This document shows positions 36,600-49,000 of a stretch of 64,000 nucleotides of DNA, piece by piece (within the stretch, counting starts at the first letter, position 1; each line of letters opens with the position of its first letter). The notes below the pieces were generated by a model, which had not been told where the DNA came from, did no database searches, and worked only from the letters and a program-made list of their open reading frames with translations. Source of the DNA: Pleodorina starrii (Eukaryota; Chlorophyta; Chlorophyceae; Chlamydomonadales; Volvocaceae). The DNA lies in NCBI GenBank assembly GCA_030267565.1, contig BRXU01000018.1, forward strand, positions 2,170,001 through 2,234,000, in the 5' to 3' direction. The position numbers and the translations under genes were made by a program.

Positions 36600-38085
36600 G
36601 TGCGCACACACAGACAGCCAAGAAGAGGGAGGGGACAGGGGAGGAGGAGGATGAGGGGCCGTGTGGTGGTGGAGATGCCGTGTCTGTCGGCGGGTCGGGC
36701 TCAGCTCTGCGCACTTAACCATCCGCCTGTCTCCCAGCCCGGAGCAATCACGCCGCCACGGGTCGACACATGGGCTCCAACTGAGTGGGGGGCAGCGAGG
36801 GAGTGAAGAGGGCTGGCAAGACGCGAAGAGGTGTAGCGGCGGCGATGTGGTGTGAGGGCCTGAGAAAGGGGGGCCCGAGGGCACGAGGGGGGGAGGAGGG
36901 TCGCCGAGGTGTGATGTGGGCGCCTGCCGTATAACCTTTGTACCTGCAGCCGCGCGTGCGGCGAGGTTTGCACTGCTTTAGCCGGTTCGGTTGTTGTTGC
37001 TGCGCAGCAGAATGTGCACGAGTTGATGATTGGCGCGGGGGGATTTGCGTTAGGGAGTGTGCATTTGAGGCGGACAGACGGACAGATGGCGGTCGATTCG
37101 TCCGTCCGTCCGTCCGTCTGTCCGTGCGTGCGTGCGTCCCGATGGGTTGCGTGGACACAACTTTTTGTCCTCCGGCTGCGAAAACGCTGTGTAAGCGAAC
37201 GCAGTTGCCGACGACGTCCGTGACGACCATGTGCTGGGGCCTGTGCGTCCCATCAGCAGGAGGGGGTGGTGGGCGCATCGTGCCCACAGCATGGCGATGC
37301 GATGCACCCATATCAGGTGGCAATCCTGGCTGCCCAGAGCAGAGCCTACGAGGCTGGAGCGAAATACCGGTACAAGCAGCGGGCCCCAACACCCCCCGGG
37401 TCACAAGGGCAGATTGTCGGCATGGCATGATAATCAACAGATGATGCGATGGCAAACAGAACACCGGACGTGCGAATGAGAGCAGTTAAGGAGGGCTGCA
37501 CCGCCCGGATCCTTCAGCACGACCGCGGCGTCCCCCACGGCTATTGCACCCCCATCGGGCCCTTACTGCCAACGCCGCATGTCCCCTCTTTAGCATCCTG
37601 CCCTCTCATGGCGCGATTTTGCGCGCAACACTACCACCCATCGCCAAGTGTCTGTGCCAGCTCTGGTCTGTGCCCTGGTCCAACAGTGCAGTACAGTACG
37701 GGCGGCCAGTCTGACTGGCATGACTAATGAAGGCGACTTCGTTGAACTCACCGTCACGGACCAAGCCTCATAAAACTGTGAATGTTTGTTACCTGAAGAA
37801 GGCTGTGTACAATTAGATTTCTGTGTAAAAGCATGCCGGTTGTGGTCAACCGCAGTGACCACTCTCGATGACAACCGATTCGGTCGTTCAAATATGCGAT
37901 AGATAAGTGGGAATGTATAGATGACATACAGTGAAATAAATCGACAGCCGGCAACATAACTGTTCCGGCCCAACCAAACCTAGAAACCTTGGCATCGTAC
38001 GCCGTTTGAGCATCTCTAGAAGCACTGCTGACTAGGCAAGGCGAGGCCCTAGCTGTGAGAAGCCCTTAACAGTTCGGTCAAGGCG
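36600..38085. other. Intergenic segment
   Basis: This holds the 3' flank of the small gene, including TGTAA at 37190-37194, and the upstream region of the CIR1-like gene. A GTCC/GTCCGT simple repeat lies at ~37096-37138. Bases ~37730-37980 are noticeably less GC-rich. No coding frame with recognisable content was found. Confidence 0.6.
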
Positions 38086-41000
38086 ATGGAGCATATCTTC
38101 GGGCGCGCCCCCAAGGGGCCCGCCCCTCCCGCTCGTGGCGCCGTGGCGGGTGAGGCACTGCCGCGGTCGCCGCCCGCGGGTCCAGCCCCCACGCTCTGTC
38201 CCATGTCGTATATTACCGCCCAGAGGCCTTTCCGCACCCCCCCTAGAGGCGGCACAGCAGTTCCATTAACACCTCAACGGCGGAGTGCTGCCTCCGTCAA
38301 CACGACGTCATCCCCGCACCGGTTTACCTGCCCACCCCCCCTGTCCCGTCTTCAAACCGCCCACCGACCCACCCCCTCCCCTCCCCTCCCCCACGTGGGC
38401 ATCCACGTCATCCAACCAGCCCCCGCCCTCCGCGGGGACCACAATCCCCTCGGGCCCTCCCCCCCTGTCAATCCCCGGACTCCATCCCCCCCTAGGCCTT
38501 GCCCTTCCCCGCCTCCATTCCACCCCCCCGCCTCCAAACCCCCCCCCCGGCCCCCCTCCAGGTGTCAAAGCAGACATGGATCGAGCCAAGGAGGGCTTCG
38601 ACGCGCGGAACCCCAACGGAGTGGGTATGGCCTGGACACACAACTTCCTCAACCAAAAGGTGCGCGTGCGCGTGTGTGTGTGTGTGGGGGGGGGGGTGGA
38701 GGGGTGTATCGTTTATTTAGGGTACATCGATTGATCGTTCTATTGACGTGGCCCCTCTCCTCCGTGTACACATATCCGCCGTGCCGAGTGGCCCCACCCC
38801 TCGGGGCGTCCATCTTCCTGAGGACGCACTAACCCCCTCCCCCCACAGTGTGCCCCCAGCCCTGCCCGACTGCCCAACTGTGACGACCCGCCCCTCCCCT
38901 CCCCCCACGTCGCCCGCCGCGCCCCCTCCCTCTCCCTCTCCCTCTCCCTGGCGGCTACCCACCCTCGCCCCCCTCTCCCCCCGGCACCCCACCCCTACCC
39001 CACCCCACCTCCGCAGCCCTGGCACCCCATGAGCTTCAAGTGGGTCTGAGCGGTGGGGCTGACGTGGGCTGGGGCAGTGAGGGGTGGGGCAGTGAGGGGT
39101 GGGGGGTGGGGCAGTGTATTGGTGGGGGTGATGAGGCAGTGTGTTGAAAATGGTGGTGGGTGCACGGGTGGTGGTGCAATGTCGAGTCGTTGGGTCGTGC
39201 CGGAGTGGGTGCTTGGAGTGGTCCCCCCACCCCCGTCAAGTCGTGGGCCTTCCCCGGGGGCACGGAAGGGGGGGGAGGGGGGAAGGGGAGGGCCTGCACG
39301 GACGTCCGACAACGACGACGATCAGCCCTCCCTCCCTCCCTCCCCCCCCTTCCGTTGGGGAGGGGGGCAAGGAGGGAGGGGGGCAAGGAGGGAGGCGGCC
39401 CCTCCCGGTTGGGTGATGGGTACTGCGCCCAGCGCTGCACGTCCGCTACATGCCGCTGACACACCCGTAGCCCAGGGAGTGGGAAGTGGGAGTTGCGGGA
39501 GGGGGGTAAAGGGACCCTGCGGCTGCGTGCTGGCGGCCTCTGCAGTGGGACCGGGGGGAGGAGGGCGCTGGCCGGTCGGTGGGTCGGTGGGTCGGCGGTG
39601 GTGTTCCACTCCCTTCTCCTGCAGACCTGATCCGCCATTCCCCTCCGGCTGCCCGCCCTCCCGTCTGCCTTCCCGGCTGCCCGCCTGGCTGGCTGGCTGC
39701 CTGCCTGGCTGGTTGGCTGGTTGGCTGGTTGGCTGCCCGGCTGTCCCTCAGGAACCGGATGCGCGCGTGGGAGGCTGAGCAGGCCAAGAGTGATGCGGAC
39801 AGATCCAAAGAGAAGGCGCAGGTGGGGGGGGAGGGGGAGGGGGGGAAGGGGGAGGGAGGGGAGGGAGGGGAAGGGAGGGGTACGCAGTGGTTGTGTGACT
39901 CTGGCTGCCTCCGGACTGCGCACCGCCCTCTTTGGAGAGATGCAGGGCTGCAGGAGAGAAAACAGGCCTGTCCGCACGCCCGCCTGCCCGCCCGAACTAA
40001 CTCCGCCCCCCCAACCCCCAAAGGCTGAGTTCGATGCGGAGCAGGAGTACCTCAAAACACTGTCGTACTTGAGCGCCGAGGAGCAGCAGAGATACAGGTG
40101 GGGGTGGGGGGAGGGGACGGCGGACAGCGGAGTTTAGGGGGGGGTTAGGGGGGTTGGGGGGTGGTGGGGAGGCCTTTGGAAGGGGGATGAGGGGAAGGTA
40201 AGGGAGCGGGAGCGGGAGGGGGCGGACGAGGACCTATTGGGGAGGGAGGGAGAGGGCGGGGGAAGGGCGGGGAGTTGGAATGGGTGGGTGGAAGGTATAC
40301 GGCAGAGTGTGGCGCGGCATGGCATGGCTGGCGCGTGGCCTTCCGCTCACTTTCACCCGTCCCCGCCCTGATCCGCCCTGACCTGTCAAACACGCGCCAG
40401 CCCACCCCCCCCACCCCCCCACACACACACACACCACACGCACGGAGGGAGGGCCCCGGCCACCGCTCACGGCCTCCTGCCTACCCGTGCCATAACCCTC
40501 CCTCTCCCTCCCGTTCTCCCCCCCCCCCGCTCCCCAGGGAGGTTCAGTCCGTTTCGTTCATGTACACCAAGCCCCCCGGACTGGATGCGGCTCTGGCCCG
40601 AGATGCGGAGGCGGAGAAGAAGGCGGGTGGTGATAGGGGGGAAAGGGGAGAAGTCCCTTGGTGTGTAGATATGTGTGTGTGCGTGTGGGGGGGGAGAAGG
40701 AAGGTGGAAAGGGGCGTCTTAGGGTTGGATCCGAGGAGGGACCGTTGGGTGGGCGCCGAAGAAGCAGCAAAGAGAACCAACCACCGGGGGCCACGTTACG
40801 AAGCCACGTCGCGCGTTTCCCTGCGCCGACCCACTGCCGCTGACATTGACGTTGACCCTGCTGCTGCTGCTGCTGCTGCTGCTACTACCGGGGGAAGGGG
40901 GGAAGGGGTAAAAGGGGAGAAGGGGGAGTGCGGCCGCTGCTGGTCCGGATCCCTCCCCCGCTGCCCCCCTGCTGCTGCTGCAACCCCCGACCAGATCCAG

Positions 41001-43878
41001 GACCAATGCACCCCAATAAGCTAAATAACGACATTGCCCCTCCCCTCCCTTTTTCACACTCAACCCTGCACTCTCCCCCACTCTTGGCACCCGCCAGAAA
41101 CCCAGTCAGCCGAAGCTGGAGGGGCCCGCAACGGCAGCGGCGACAGCGGGCGGCAGCGGCGGCGCAGCCGCAGGGGGCGGTGGCAGTGGTGGCGGCCCGG
41201 GGCCGCAGCAGGGGGGCGGCGGAGGGGGCGGTGGCGGCCCCTCCTCCGGCGGTTCGGGTGCGGGTGGCGGTGGCAAGGGGTCTGACCCCCCCGAGCAGCA
41301 GCGGGCCGCCATTGTTGAGCGGCTGAGGGAGGACCCCTTCACGGCCATGTTGGCGGCGAGGGAGGCGCTGGCAAACAACCCTAGGTGGGGGGGGCGGAGG
41401 GGGAAACGGGGAGCAGGCGGGGGGGGGGTCCGGGGGGCGGGCAAGCAAGACGAACCGTGGCGAAGGAATCGAGGCGAGGCGAAGGGGACAGGGGGAGGGG
41501 GAGGGGGAGGGGGAGGGGCAGGGGGAGGGGGAGGGGGAGGGGGAGGGGGAGGGGGAGGGGGAGGGGGAGGGGGAGGGAGAGGGAGAGGGGGAGGGGGAGG
41601 GGGAGGGGGAGGGGGAGGGGACAAAGACCTGGGGGCAGGTTGGCAGGCGACGGCGTATCCAATATAAGTACGGCAGTGATGGTAGGGGAGGCGCGGAGAG
41701 GCGAGGGGGCTTGTGGCGGGTGGCGCGTGCGGGGGGCGGTGGGGGAAGTGGCTGTCCCCGCTCGCGTCCGCTGTCGCCCTCCCCGCGTGTCAAAAGGGGC
41801 CTGAATGAAGTGGGGTGGAGTGGGGTGGAGTGGAGTGGGAGTGAAGCCGCCGTGCTTCCCTGCCGACCGCAAAGCTCTCCCGCCCGCCCCCCTTTCCCTT
41901 TCCCGTCGAGGTTGCGAGAGCGAGGCCGGACCGCCCGATCCCCGGGATTGATGGTCTGTGTACGACATAGCAATACAAACCCGGCTGCTCCCTCCTCCGT
42001 CCCCCCCCCTTCACCCTCCACCGCTACACATACCCACACACACACACACAAGCACACACACATCCCCTCCCGCCCCTCCACCCTCCCGCCGCTCCCCCCC
42101 TCCCCCCCTCCCTGGTCCCAGGCTGGCCATCACTCGGCAGCGGGAGGCGGGTGCGTTCGGTGGCTTCAGTGCGGATGCGACCAATCAGCAGCTGCTGGGG
42201 GAGGAGCCGGGGGCGGGGGCGGGGCAAGGTGCGGGGGGAAGGGGGAGGGTTGGGGGTAGTGTGGAAGATATGATACCGCGGCGGAGGGACGGAGGCGACG
42301 GGGGTGGGAGGTGGAGGCAGCCGCTGGGGGGACGGGAGAGGTAGGGGGCTCGACGCACGGGGCCGGGTGTGTGTGTGTGGTGCCCGGAGATGGTGCTGGG
42401 AAACGGTATCGGGCCGGTCACCCCCACAGACAGAAAGACGGACGTGAGTTACTGCTACACACACAATCCGGCTGTGGCCGCGACGTGGGTGTTTGTATGT
42501 GTATGTGTGTGCGTACGTGTGCGCCTCAGGTCCCACACAGCTGCACTCCCGTTGGACGAGCGCGCCCCTCCCCTGGTGGCCCTTCTGCTCCTATCCCGCC
42601 AGCCCACGGCCCGCGGATACCCCAAGCCCCCCGCCGCCTTACCCCAGCTCGGCAGATCACCCCCCATTAACACACACACACACACACCCCGCCGGCCTCC
42701 CCTCCCCCTCCCCGCCCACCACCCCCACCACTGCTCTTCAGAACGCCCCACTGCCCACCTGCCCCATTCGGACGGCGCTACCGTAGTTTCTTCTTTCAGC
42801 CCCTTCCCGCTTCTTCTCACTCCTCCCCATCCCCATCCCCCCGGGCCCCCCGCCCTCTCTTTCTCCCCCTCTCCCCCTCTCTCCCCCCCCCTGTGCAGGT
42901 GGTGGTGTTGATGCCGAGTTGGGGTTCCTGCTGCAGCTGCCCCCCGAGCAGCAGCTGAGGGCCCTCAAGGGGATTGCCAAGCGGAGGAAGAAGGAGGAGC
43001 AGGAGCGAAAGGTGGGGGGTGGGGCAGGAGGGGGCAGGAGGGGGGGCAGGAGGGCGTTGCTCTCTTGGCACAGAAGGAGGGCGGAGGGAGAAGAGAGGTG
43101 CAGGGTGCACGTGAAGGTGAATGCTGGGGGGCGGCGAGGAGCGAGGGGAGCGGGTTTGGGGGTTTGGCACCCCGGATGGGGGGGACGGCCGGGGGGGGAC
43201 GAGGCGCCGTCAGGCGCTGCTGGTGTTGCAAGGGGGAGGAGTCGGCACGGGGGGAAGCGAGGGGGGGCCCCGTTGCGGGGGGCCATTGGGGGTTCTCCCT
43301 CGTTCCCCCGTTCCTCGATGGCTTCGCTGGCTATTGCAGTTCCATACCACCGCACAGCGCTCTCCTCCTCTTTACCCCCCCCCTTCCCTCCCTGCTGCAG
43401 TCCATAGGGGGACGTTCCTTCCCCGCCCCACACCCCCTTCCTCCCCACGACCGTCACCTGCCTTTCATCGCTGCTATTCCACGCTCCTTATCCCCCCACC
43501 CCCGGCCCCGGGCATCAGTCTTTCACACCCCTGCCCCCTCCCCCCACCTCCCTCCCCTCCCCTCCCCTCCTTCCCGGTCCCCCTCAGCTTCGAGAGGCCG
43601 AGCAAGTGCTGCGAGCCGCCGGGTACGACCTGTCCGCGGTGGGGGCGGCGGCGGCGGGATCAGGCGGGGGCGGCGGCAGCAGCCGCAAGCACAAACACGA
43701 GAAGAAGAGGAAGGACAAGAAGCGCAGCAAATCTAAATCTAAATCCAAGGGGGAAGGGGAGGGGCAGGGGGAGGACAAGGCGCGGAGGGCCAAGAAGCGG
43801 CGCCGGCGACACAGCTCCGACTCGGGTTCATCCAGCTCGGACTCGGACTCGTCGCGACGTGGCTCCGACTCGCGATGA
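38086..43878 (+). CDS. CIR1-like protein with Cir_N domain, probable spliceosome-associated factor (10 exons, 498 aa)
   Basis: Exons are 38086-38149, 38562-38659, 39017-39039, 39752-39821, 40024-40097, 40538-40907, 41098-41384, 42122-42228, 42899-43011 and 43588-43878; phases fit. The Cir_N signature is rebuilt across four exons, one only 23 nt: [24 protein letters not shown] (residues ~49-72), then [17 protein letters not shown] and SFMYTKPPG (~116-124). This is the N-terminal domain of CIR1 and relatives such as CWC25, which act in or near the spliceosome; human CIR1 is also a CBF1-interacting corepressor. A Gly-rich linker, a [19 protein letters not shown] segment and [20 protein letters not shown] follow. 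The tail (from ~402) is Lys/Arg/Ser-rich ([20 protein letters not shown]), typical of nuclear-speckle proteins. The sixth exon is least certain: it could lose an internal intron from ~40627 to ~40769, as both forms are in phase. Confidence 0.85.
41488..41622 (+). repeat. (GGGGGA)n array, second locus, in an intron of the CIR1-like gene
   Basis: About 22 units of GGGGGA, with a few GGGGCA or GGGAGA variants, lie within the intron 41385-42121. The G-rich strand is the coding strand here, so the pre-mRNA itself could form quadruplexes. The same motif occurs in the NASP-like gene at 31571-31748. Confidence 0.93.
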
Positions 43879-46022
43879 GGGGGGGGAGTATAGTGGATTG
43901 ATACTCTAGGGGGAGTATGGACAGCCCAAAGACGCAAGCTGACCAGGGAGGAGGCGGCGGGAGGCCGAGGGGCCCCTTCCCGCGCCCCCGATCGTGTCGC
44001 GCTGCCTTGCCTTGTAGTGCCCCCTACGTCGGTGGTCCCGAACAGCTCCCGGTCAGCGCCCTGCCGGGTGAGCCATCCGTGATGTTGGGAGGGAGCGGGG
44101 CCGGGTGGAGGTCGTGAGGTCCGGCGGGCGACCGCAGGGTTCGTGAAGGGGGAGGGAGAGGGGAGGGGAGGAGGGTCGCTGGGCTGCGCTGTGGTTGGGA
44201 AAAGTCCCGATGGGTTCGAGCTAGCTGCTGCAAATGATGGCGTTGTGGTTAGTTGATGACGCAGGTCGTGTCGGTGTCTCGGGGTGCGCCCGGCTGCTGC
44301 CTTCCGGGGCTGCGCCCTCCCAGGGCTGGACCATCCAGGGAGGGTGTGTACATATTTGTGTGTATGTGTACGGAAGTTGCAACGTGGCGGGCGGTACTCA
44401 GAGAGGTCGGGACCCAACTCGGTTGTCGCTTTCGTTGGTTCGTTGGTTACCGGTAGTTGGTTCCTGAACAGCAGTTGCTCCGCATCCAGGGCCTCACCAC
44501 CACCAGCAGCAGCACCAGCAGCAACGCAGTGGGGTGGCACGTGGCAGTGTAGCCATGAAGCAGCACCCCATCCCCCGGGGGGCAACTTTCCTTCCCCGTT
44601 CCTCCCCTCCTTCCTCTGTCGCTCTGTTCGCTGCGGGCGGTATGCCCCCCACCCCCCCGCCAGCCCGCCTGTTGACCGGGACTCCTCGACCTGCGTGCAT
44701 CTGCCCTTGACTCCCCCCTCGAGACGGGGCACAGGGTTTCGTAGCGCCCTCCCTCCCCCCCTCATCCGCATCATCGGGTGAGACCGTGTGAGGCCCATTG
44801 ACGCGCGGGGCCGTCGCACCAACCCACGAAAACCCCGCCACCTTTGGTCTTACAACTTTGCACACCTCCCTTTGGTGGGTGCTCCCGTGGGTGATCCAAG
44901 ACAATTGACAGTCCGAGAAGTCACCAACCCACTCACCCACCCACCAGGGCACCACGCCCCCCTCCCCCCCCCAAGCCGCACCGCCGCCCCGTCCACCTCC
45001 CGGGCACCGGACCACAGCGGTGTGTGCCCCGGGGGTGTCTGCACCCACCGTACTGGCAGCACAAGACCTGGAGTGAAGCAGCGGTAGAGCTACCTCTCAC
45101 CGCAGCCCGCATGACCTCACTGCCGGACCTCACCCATCTGACCCCCCAGCCACCAACCAACCAACTAGCCAGTCAGTCAGTCAGCCCAGCCGCGCGGCTC
45201 CATCTCAGCCCGCTCGCTACTGCACCCACCCAACTCGATCGCATCCCAAACCCCCCCCTTCGGGGGGGGATTGCAAAGCGCAGCGAGAAACCAGCATCAG
45301 GCCCCCGGGGGGGGGTATCCACGTATAGGCCCGAGGATGGGGGTGTCAAGGCCGGTCAGAGTGATAACAGAGGTCTAGGGCGGGGCCGCAACCGCTGCAG
45401 CGCCTTCCAAACACGCCTCATGCGAGGACATAAAGAAGCGACCCGCCCCGGGGAGAACCCTGAAAGGATCAAAACGGGCCCCGCAAGATCAAATGCCGCC
45501 ACAAAAGCAGCTCTGACGCGCTCTGGAGGAAAAACACTCCGTCCCTCGCTGCTCTCTGCTCCTGTACTGCGGGGGATGGGCCCCCTCACAGCCCGCAGGG
45601 CCACCAGCGGTGGATGCCGCGCCCCGGAACCACACCCCATCGCGACCTCCCACTCCCGCTCCGAACCCAACCCCTATCGCTATCGCCGCACCGCCACCGT
45701 CGCCCCCGACTGCCAAACAGACCGTCAGTCGGTTAATGGCGCGGGGGAGGCAGTCACAGGCGCTGCGGTGCGCTGCGGTGCCGAGCCGGGAGCCGACATC
45801 CGCAGCCGCCCCTGCACAGGGCCACTCCCCACTCCCCAGCGCCAGCCCCCCCCTGCCAGTCAGGCCGCAGTGCTGTAGCGGCACCGGGGGCGCAGGCACC
45901 CGGAGGACAATGGAGGCCTGGCGGAGCGGAGCGGAGTGGGGGCGTTTGACGGATTGGGTTCACCCCCCCCCGCTGCTGCTGCTGCTTGGCTCCGTCTCCA
46001 CCTCTGCTCCCTCAACTTTACT
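43879..46022. other. Convergent intergenic segment
   Basis: This lies between the stop of the CIR1-like gene and the stop of Y3IP1, which face each other. It holds CAG/CCA simple repeats near 44500-44524, a short C-run/G-run hairpin at ~45249-45269 and the motif GGGTATCCACGTATAGG near 45314-45330. A 284-codon plus-strand frame at 45024-45878 has no recognisable domain and is not called. Confidence 0.6.
45314..45330 (+). repeat. Dispersed motif GGGTATCCACGTATAGG, copy 1
   Basis: The same 17 bases, preceded by a G run in both places, occur again near 49893-49909. Sequence further out does not align well. It may be a mobile-element terminus or a binding site. Confidence 0.6.
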
Positions 46023-49000
46023 TTACTTGAGGGAGTTGTAAAAGAGGATGAGGATGGTCCCCACCACCAGTAGGACGGGGATGGCGCTGACGCCGTACAA
46101 CACGCCGTACCCCACCCATCCTGGCAGCATATCCGTCATGTTCTGCGGCTTCTCGCCCTTCCGCAGCTCGTCACCCATCACATAGGGCTTCACCACCGTG
46201 TCGCCTTAGGGGGGGAGGGGGGAGGGGGGGGGGAAGGGGGCGTGTATGTGTGCGTGTGTGTGAGAGAGAGAGGGGGAGAGAGGGAGAGACAGACAGACAG
46301 AGAGAGAGGGGGAGAGGGAGAAACGGATTGGGAAAAGGGCTTCTCTTCCAGGGTCCCGGCTCAAGCAGCCAACGAGCCGTTCGGAGGCCAGGTCGAGCCC
46401 AGGGGGAGATGGAGATGGAGAGGGATGTGTAACAAACAGCCCTGCCCAAATGCAGGCAGGCTGACCAAGTTACCTCTACACCGCGGCCCAGTGAACCTCC
46501 ACAACGCCCAAGATAACTCCGCGGGCTGAGGACAATGCGCCCAAAGCCCGCCCCGCCCCGCGCCAGCTCGTCTCGCCCCCTCTCATATCGTCCCAATTGT
46601 GCGGGCTCGATCCCCACACACCCGCCATACACGGCGGAGGGCAGCCGCACGGCAGCCCCCAGACGCCCCTCCCCGCGCACCCCGCCCACCCCCGCACCCC
46701 CACCGCCGCCAGGACTGTGTGCGTCCATGCTCCCCGCCCCGCCCCACCCACCACCCACTCAAGCAGACGCCCGGCTTCTTCACAGGCAACCTGACATCAA
46801 CCACCCCCCGCCACCCCCCGGTCCGAGCTCCACCCGCGCCCCGCCCCCCCCCCCCTCGCCCCCCATCCCCGAGACGGATTGGGTGGGTGGTTAAGAAAGA
46901 TGAAACCGCCGGGAGTGTGTGGGTGTGTGTATGGGTTTTAGGGTGTATCGGTCAGGCTGTCGGTAACAGACGTAGTGGTTCGCTCCGGAGACCTCTTCTG
47001 AGCAATACCTCTGCCAGCGGCTCCGAAACCAGGCACCGCAGTGCAACCTTGGCTTTGGTGCTTCAATTCCCTGCCCCGTCCCACAGCCCCGCATGGCCAC
47101 CCTCCCACACCTTCCGGCGCCTCTCATCGATTCGGCAACTCTTGCAATACTCCGCACTACTACCCGAGGGGTGGTGCCACCGTTCTTCGTGTTTTTGGCT
47201 GCAGCGTCGCGTCAGCTGACTAATGCACCGACCCTGGATGGTCGCTGGATGTCTGGTTGCTGCAACCCGTAGCAACCAGTATGCAGCATTTTGTATGACA
47301 GTTCTCTCTCCAGCCCCCCTGGCCCCCTTCCACCCAACCCCCGAGCCCCCAGCCCGCTCCAACTCAACCCTAAACCCATCCCCCTTCCGGGACAGACGGG
47401 GTGGCTGGTTCCCCGGCCGAGGCCGCAGCAGGCCGCCGCCCCGAGCACTCCTGTTCCTCTTCACCCACCCAACCACAAAGGGGGGCCCAGCGACCCGGAG
47501 CTGCCCCAACCCGCGGGGGGTTGGCGGAGCGGCCAAATCAACCCATGTTCCCAGCCAACCAACCAGCCAACCAACCAATCAACCAACTAACCGACCGGGG
47601 GCACCAAGAGGAGTCCTCGTCACTCAGGCGCCGGGCCCGGATTCCCCCCCCCCGACCTCCCCCAAACCTCCAATCCCCCCTCCCCGGTGGGGATGGTGGT
47701 GGTAGGGGGGTGCTGCACCCACCTCCCATGAGCGACGCGTAATCGGAGGCGCTTGGCTTGCTGGCAGCAGCAGGGGCCTCCGCCTGGGTAGCCGCCGCCC
47801 CCGCCGCCTGCTGCACCGCCGGCGGCGCCTCCCCCCCGACCTCCAGGAAGGGCCAGTTGAGCATTTCGTCATGCAGGCACTTGAGCGCTATCCGGTCGTT
47901 GGGGATGCGCCCCTCGCCCACATCCACCAGCGCGGCGGCCATCTCGTCCCGGGACACACCGCGCTCGTCCTGACAGACACAGACACACAGACAGACAGAC
48001 AGATGCAGGGCAGGACAGGGCGGGAGGGGACAGGCGGGAGAGGGGTTGCAAAAGAGCGCAATGCGAAGTTGGTACAGGTTGCAGTCACCACCTCGGGGGG
48101 GAGGGGGGGCGGAGTGGGAAGCGAGCGAGTCAGGGGCGGGGGTTGGGAAAGGACGCGGGGGTGCTGAATTGTGTGGGTCTGGGGGAGCGGAAATGGGGAG
48201 TGGGCCCGGGGGGGGGGAGCTCAAAGGGGCCCGGGGGAGTGGCGGAGGGGGGGCCCCCCACATTGAGGCCCCCGACTGCCCCCGAGCCACTTTGACTCCA
48301 CCCCCATCCAACCTCTGGGACCAGCTGCAGCCCCCCGGCCACCCACAGATCCCGCCGGGCTGAGGCGTCTCCCCCCCCCGCCCGGCGAGGCGCCGATAAG
48401 GCCCAGCGGGTAAACAACGGGGCAAATAGTTGGGTTTGTGGGTATATGGGTGGGTGGGTGACTGGAAGGCGGGGGTCCCAATCGGTGCTCCGTCCGTCCC
48501 AGACTGCTGAGGATCGACCCACGAGGCGGCGGCTGCGGAGCTCCGGAACCCGGGGGCAAGGAGGGGCTGGGCAGCGCAGAGAGGACCCCGCACCGCTCAG
48601 GCCCCCCATCGCTGCGGTCCGTTGCCCTCCAGCCCCGCCCCGTCCCCCCTCCCCTCCCTCCCCTCCCCTCCCGGCCGGATCAGCTCCCGGGGCCACCGCT
48701 GAGGGCCGCAGCTCCCTCCGCTCCTCCCTCCCGTGTGCCGTACAGCTCCCCCCTGGACTCCACCTCCACCTCCACCTGCACGACTCCTCCCTCCCCTCCC
48801 CTCCCTCCCTCCCTCCCCTCCCCTCCCCTCCATGTGAGTAGTGTGTCGATATCGCCTTACGTTGCTCCGCCGCCCCACCACCCACCCCACCCCACCGGTG
48901 CGGCCCACCCACCCGCCCGTCATCCCCCGCAGTCAAACCCCCAAACACCCCCACGGGTGGCTCCTGGAGAGAGACCGCCTCCCCTTTCCTGCTCCCGTGT

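Noticed and set aside
35532..36884. 450-codon minus-strand open frame
   Set aside because: It is the antisense shadow of the two duplicated terminal exons and the intron between them; the plus-strand exons have proper splice sites and shared motifs.
37096..37138. GTCC/GTCCGT array considered as a tandem coding repeat
   Set aside because: It is a simple tetranucleotide repeat in an intergenic stretch with no flanking exon.
40885..42081. 398-codon minus-strand frame rich in Pro-Ser repeats
   Set aside because: It is produced by reading the GGGGGA array and Gly-rich exon of the CIR1-like gene on the opposite strand.
43584..44822. 412-codon minus-strand open frame
   Set aside because: It overlaps the Lys/Ser-rich last exon of the CIR1-like gene in antisense and has no conserved content.
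45024..45878. 284-codon plus-strand open frame between two convergent genes
   Set aside because: No domain is visible, composition is low in complexity, and an alternative minus frame is open over part of it.
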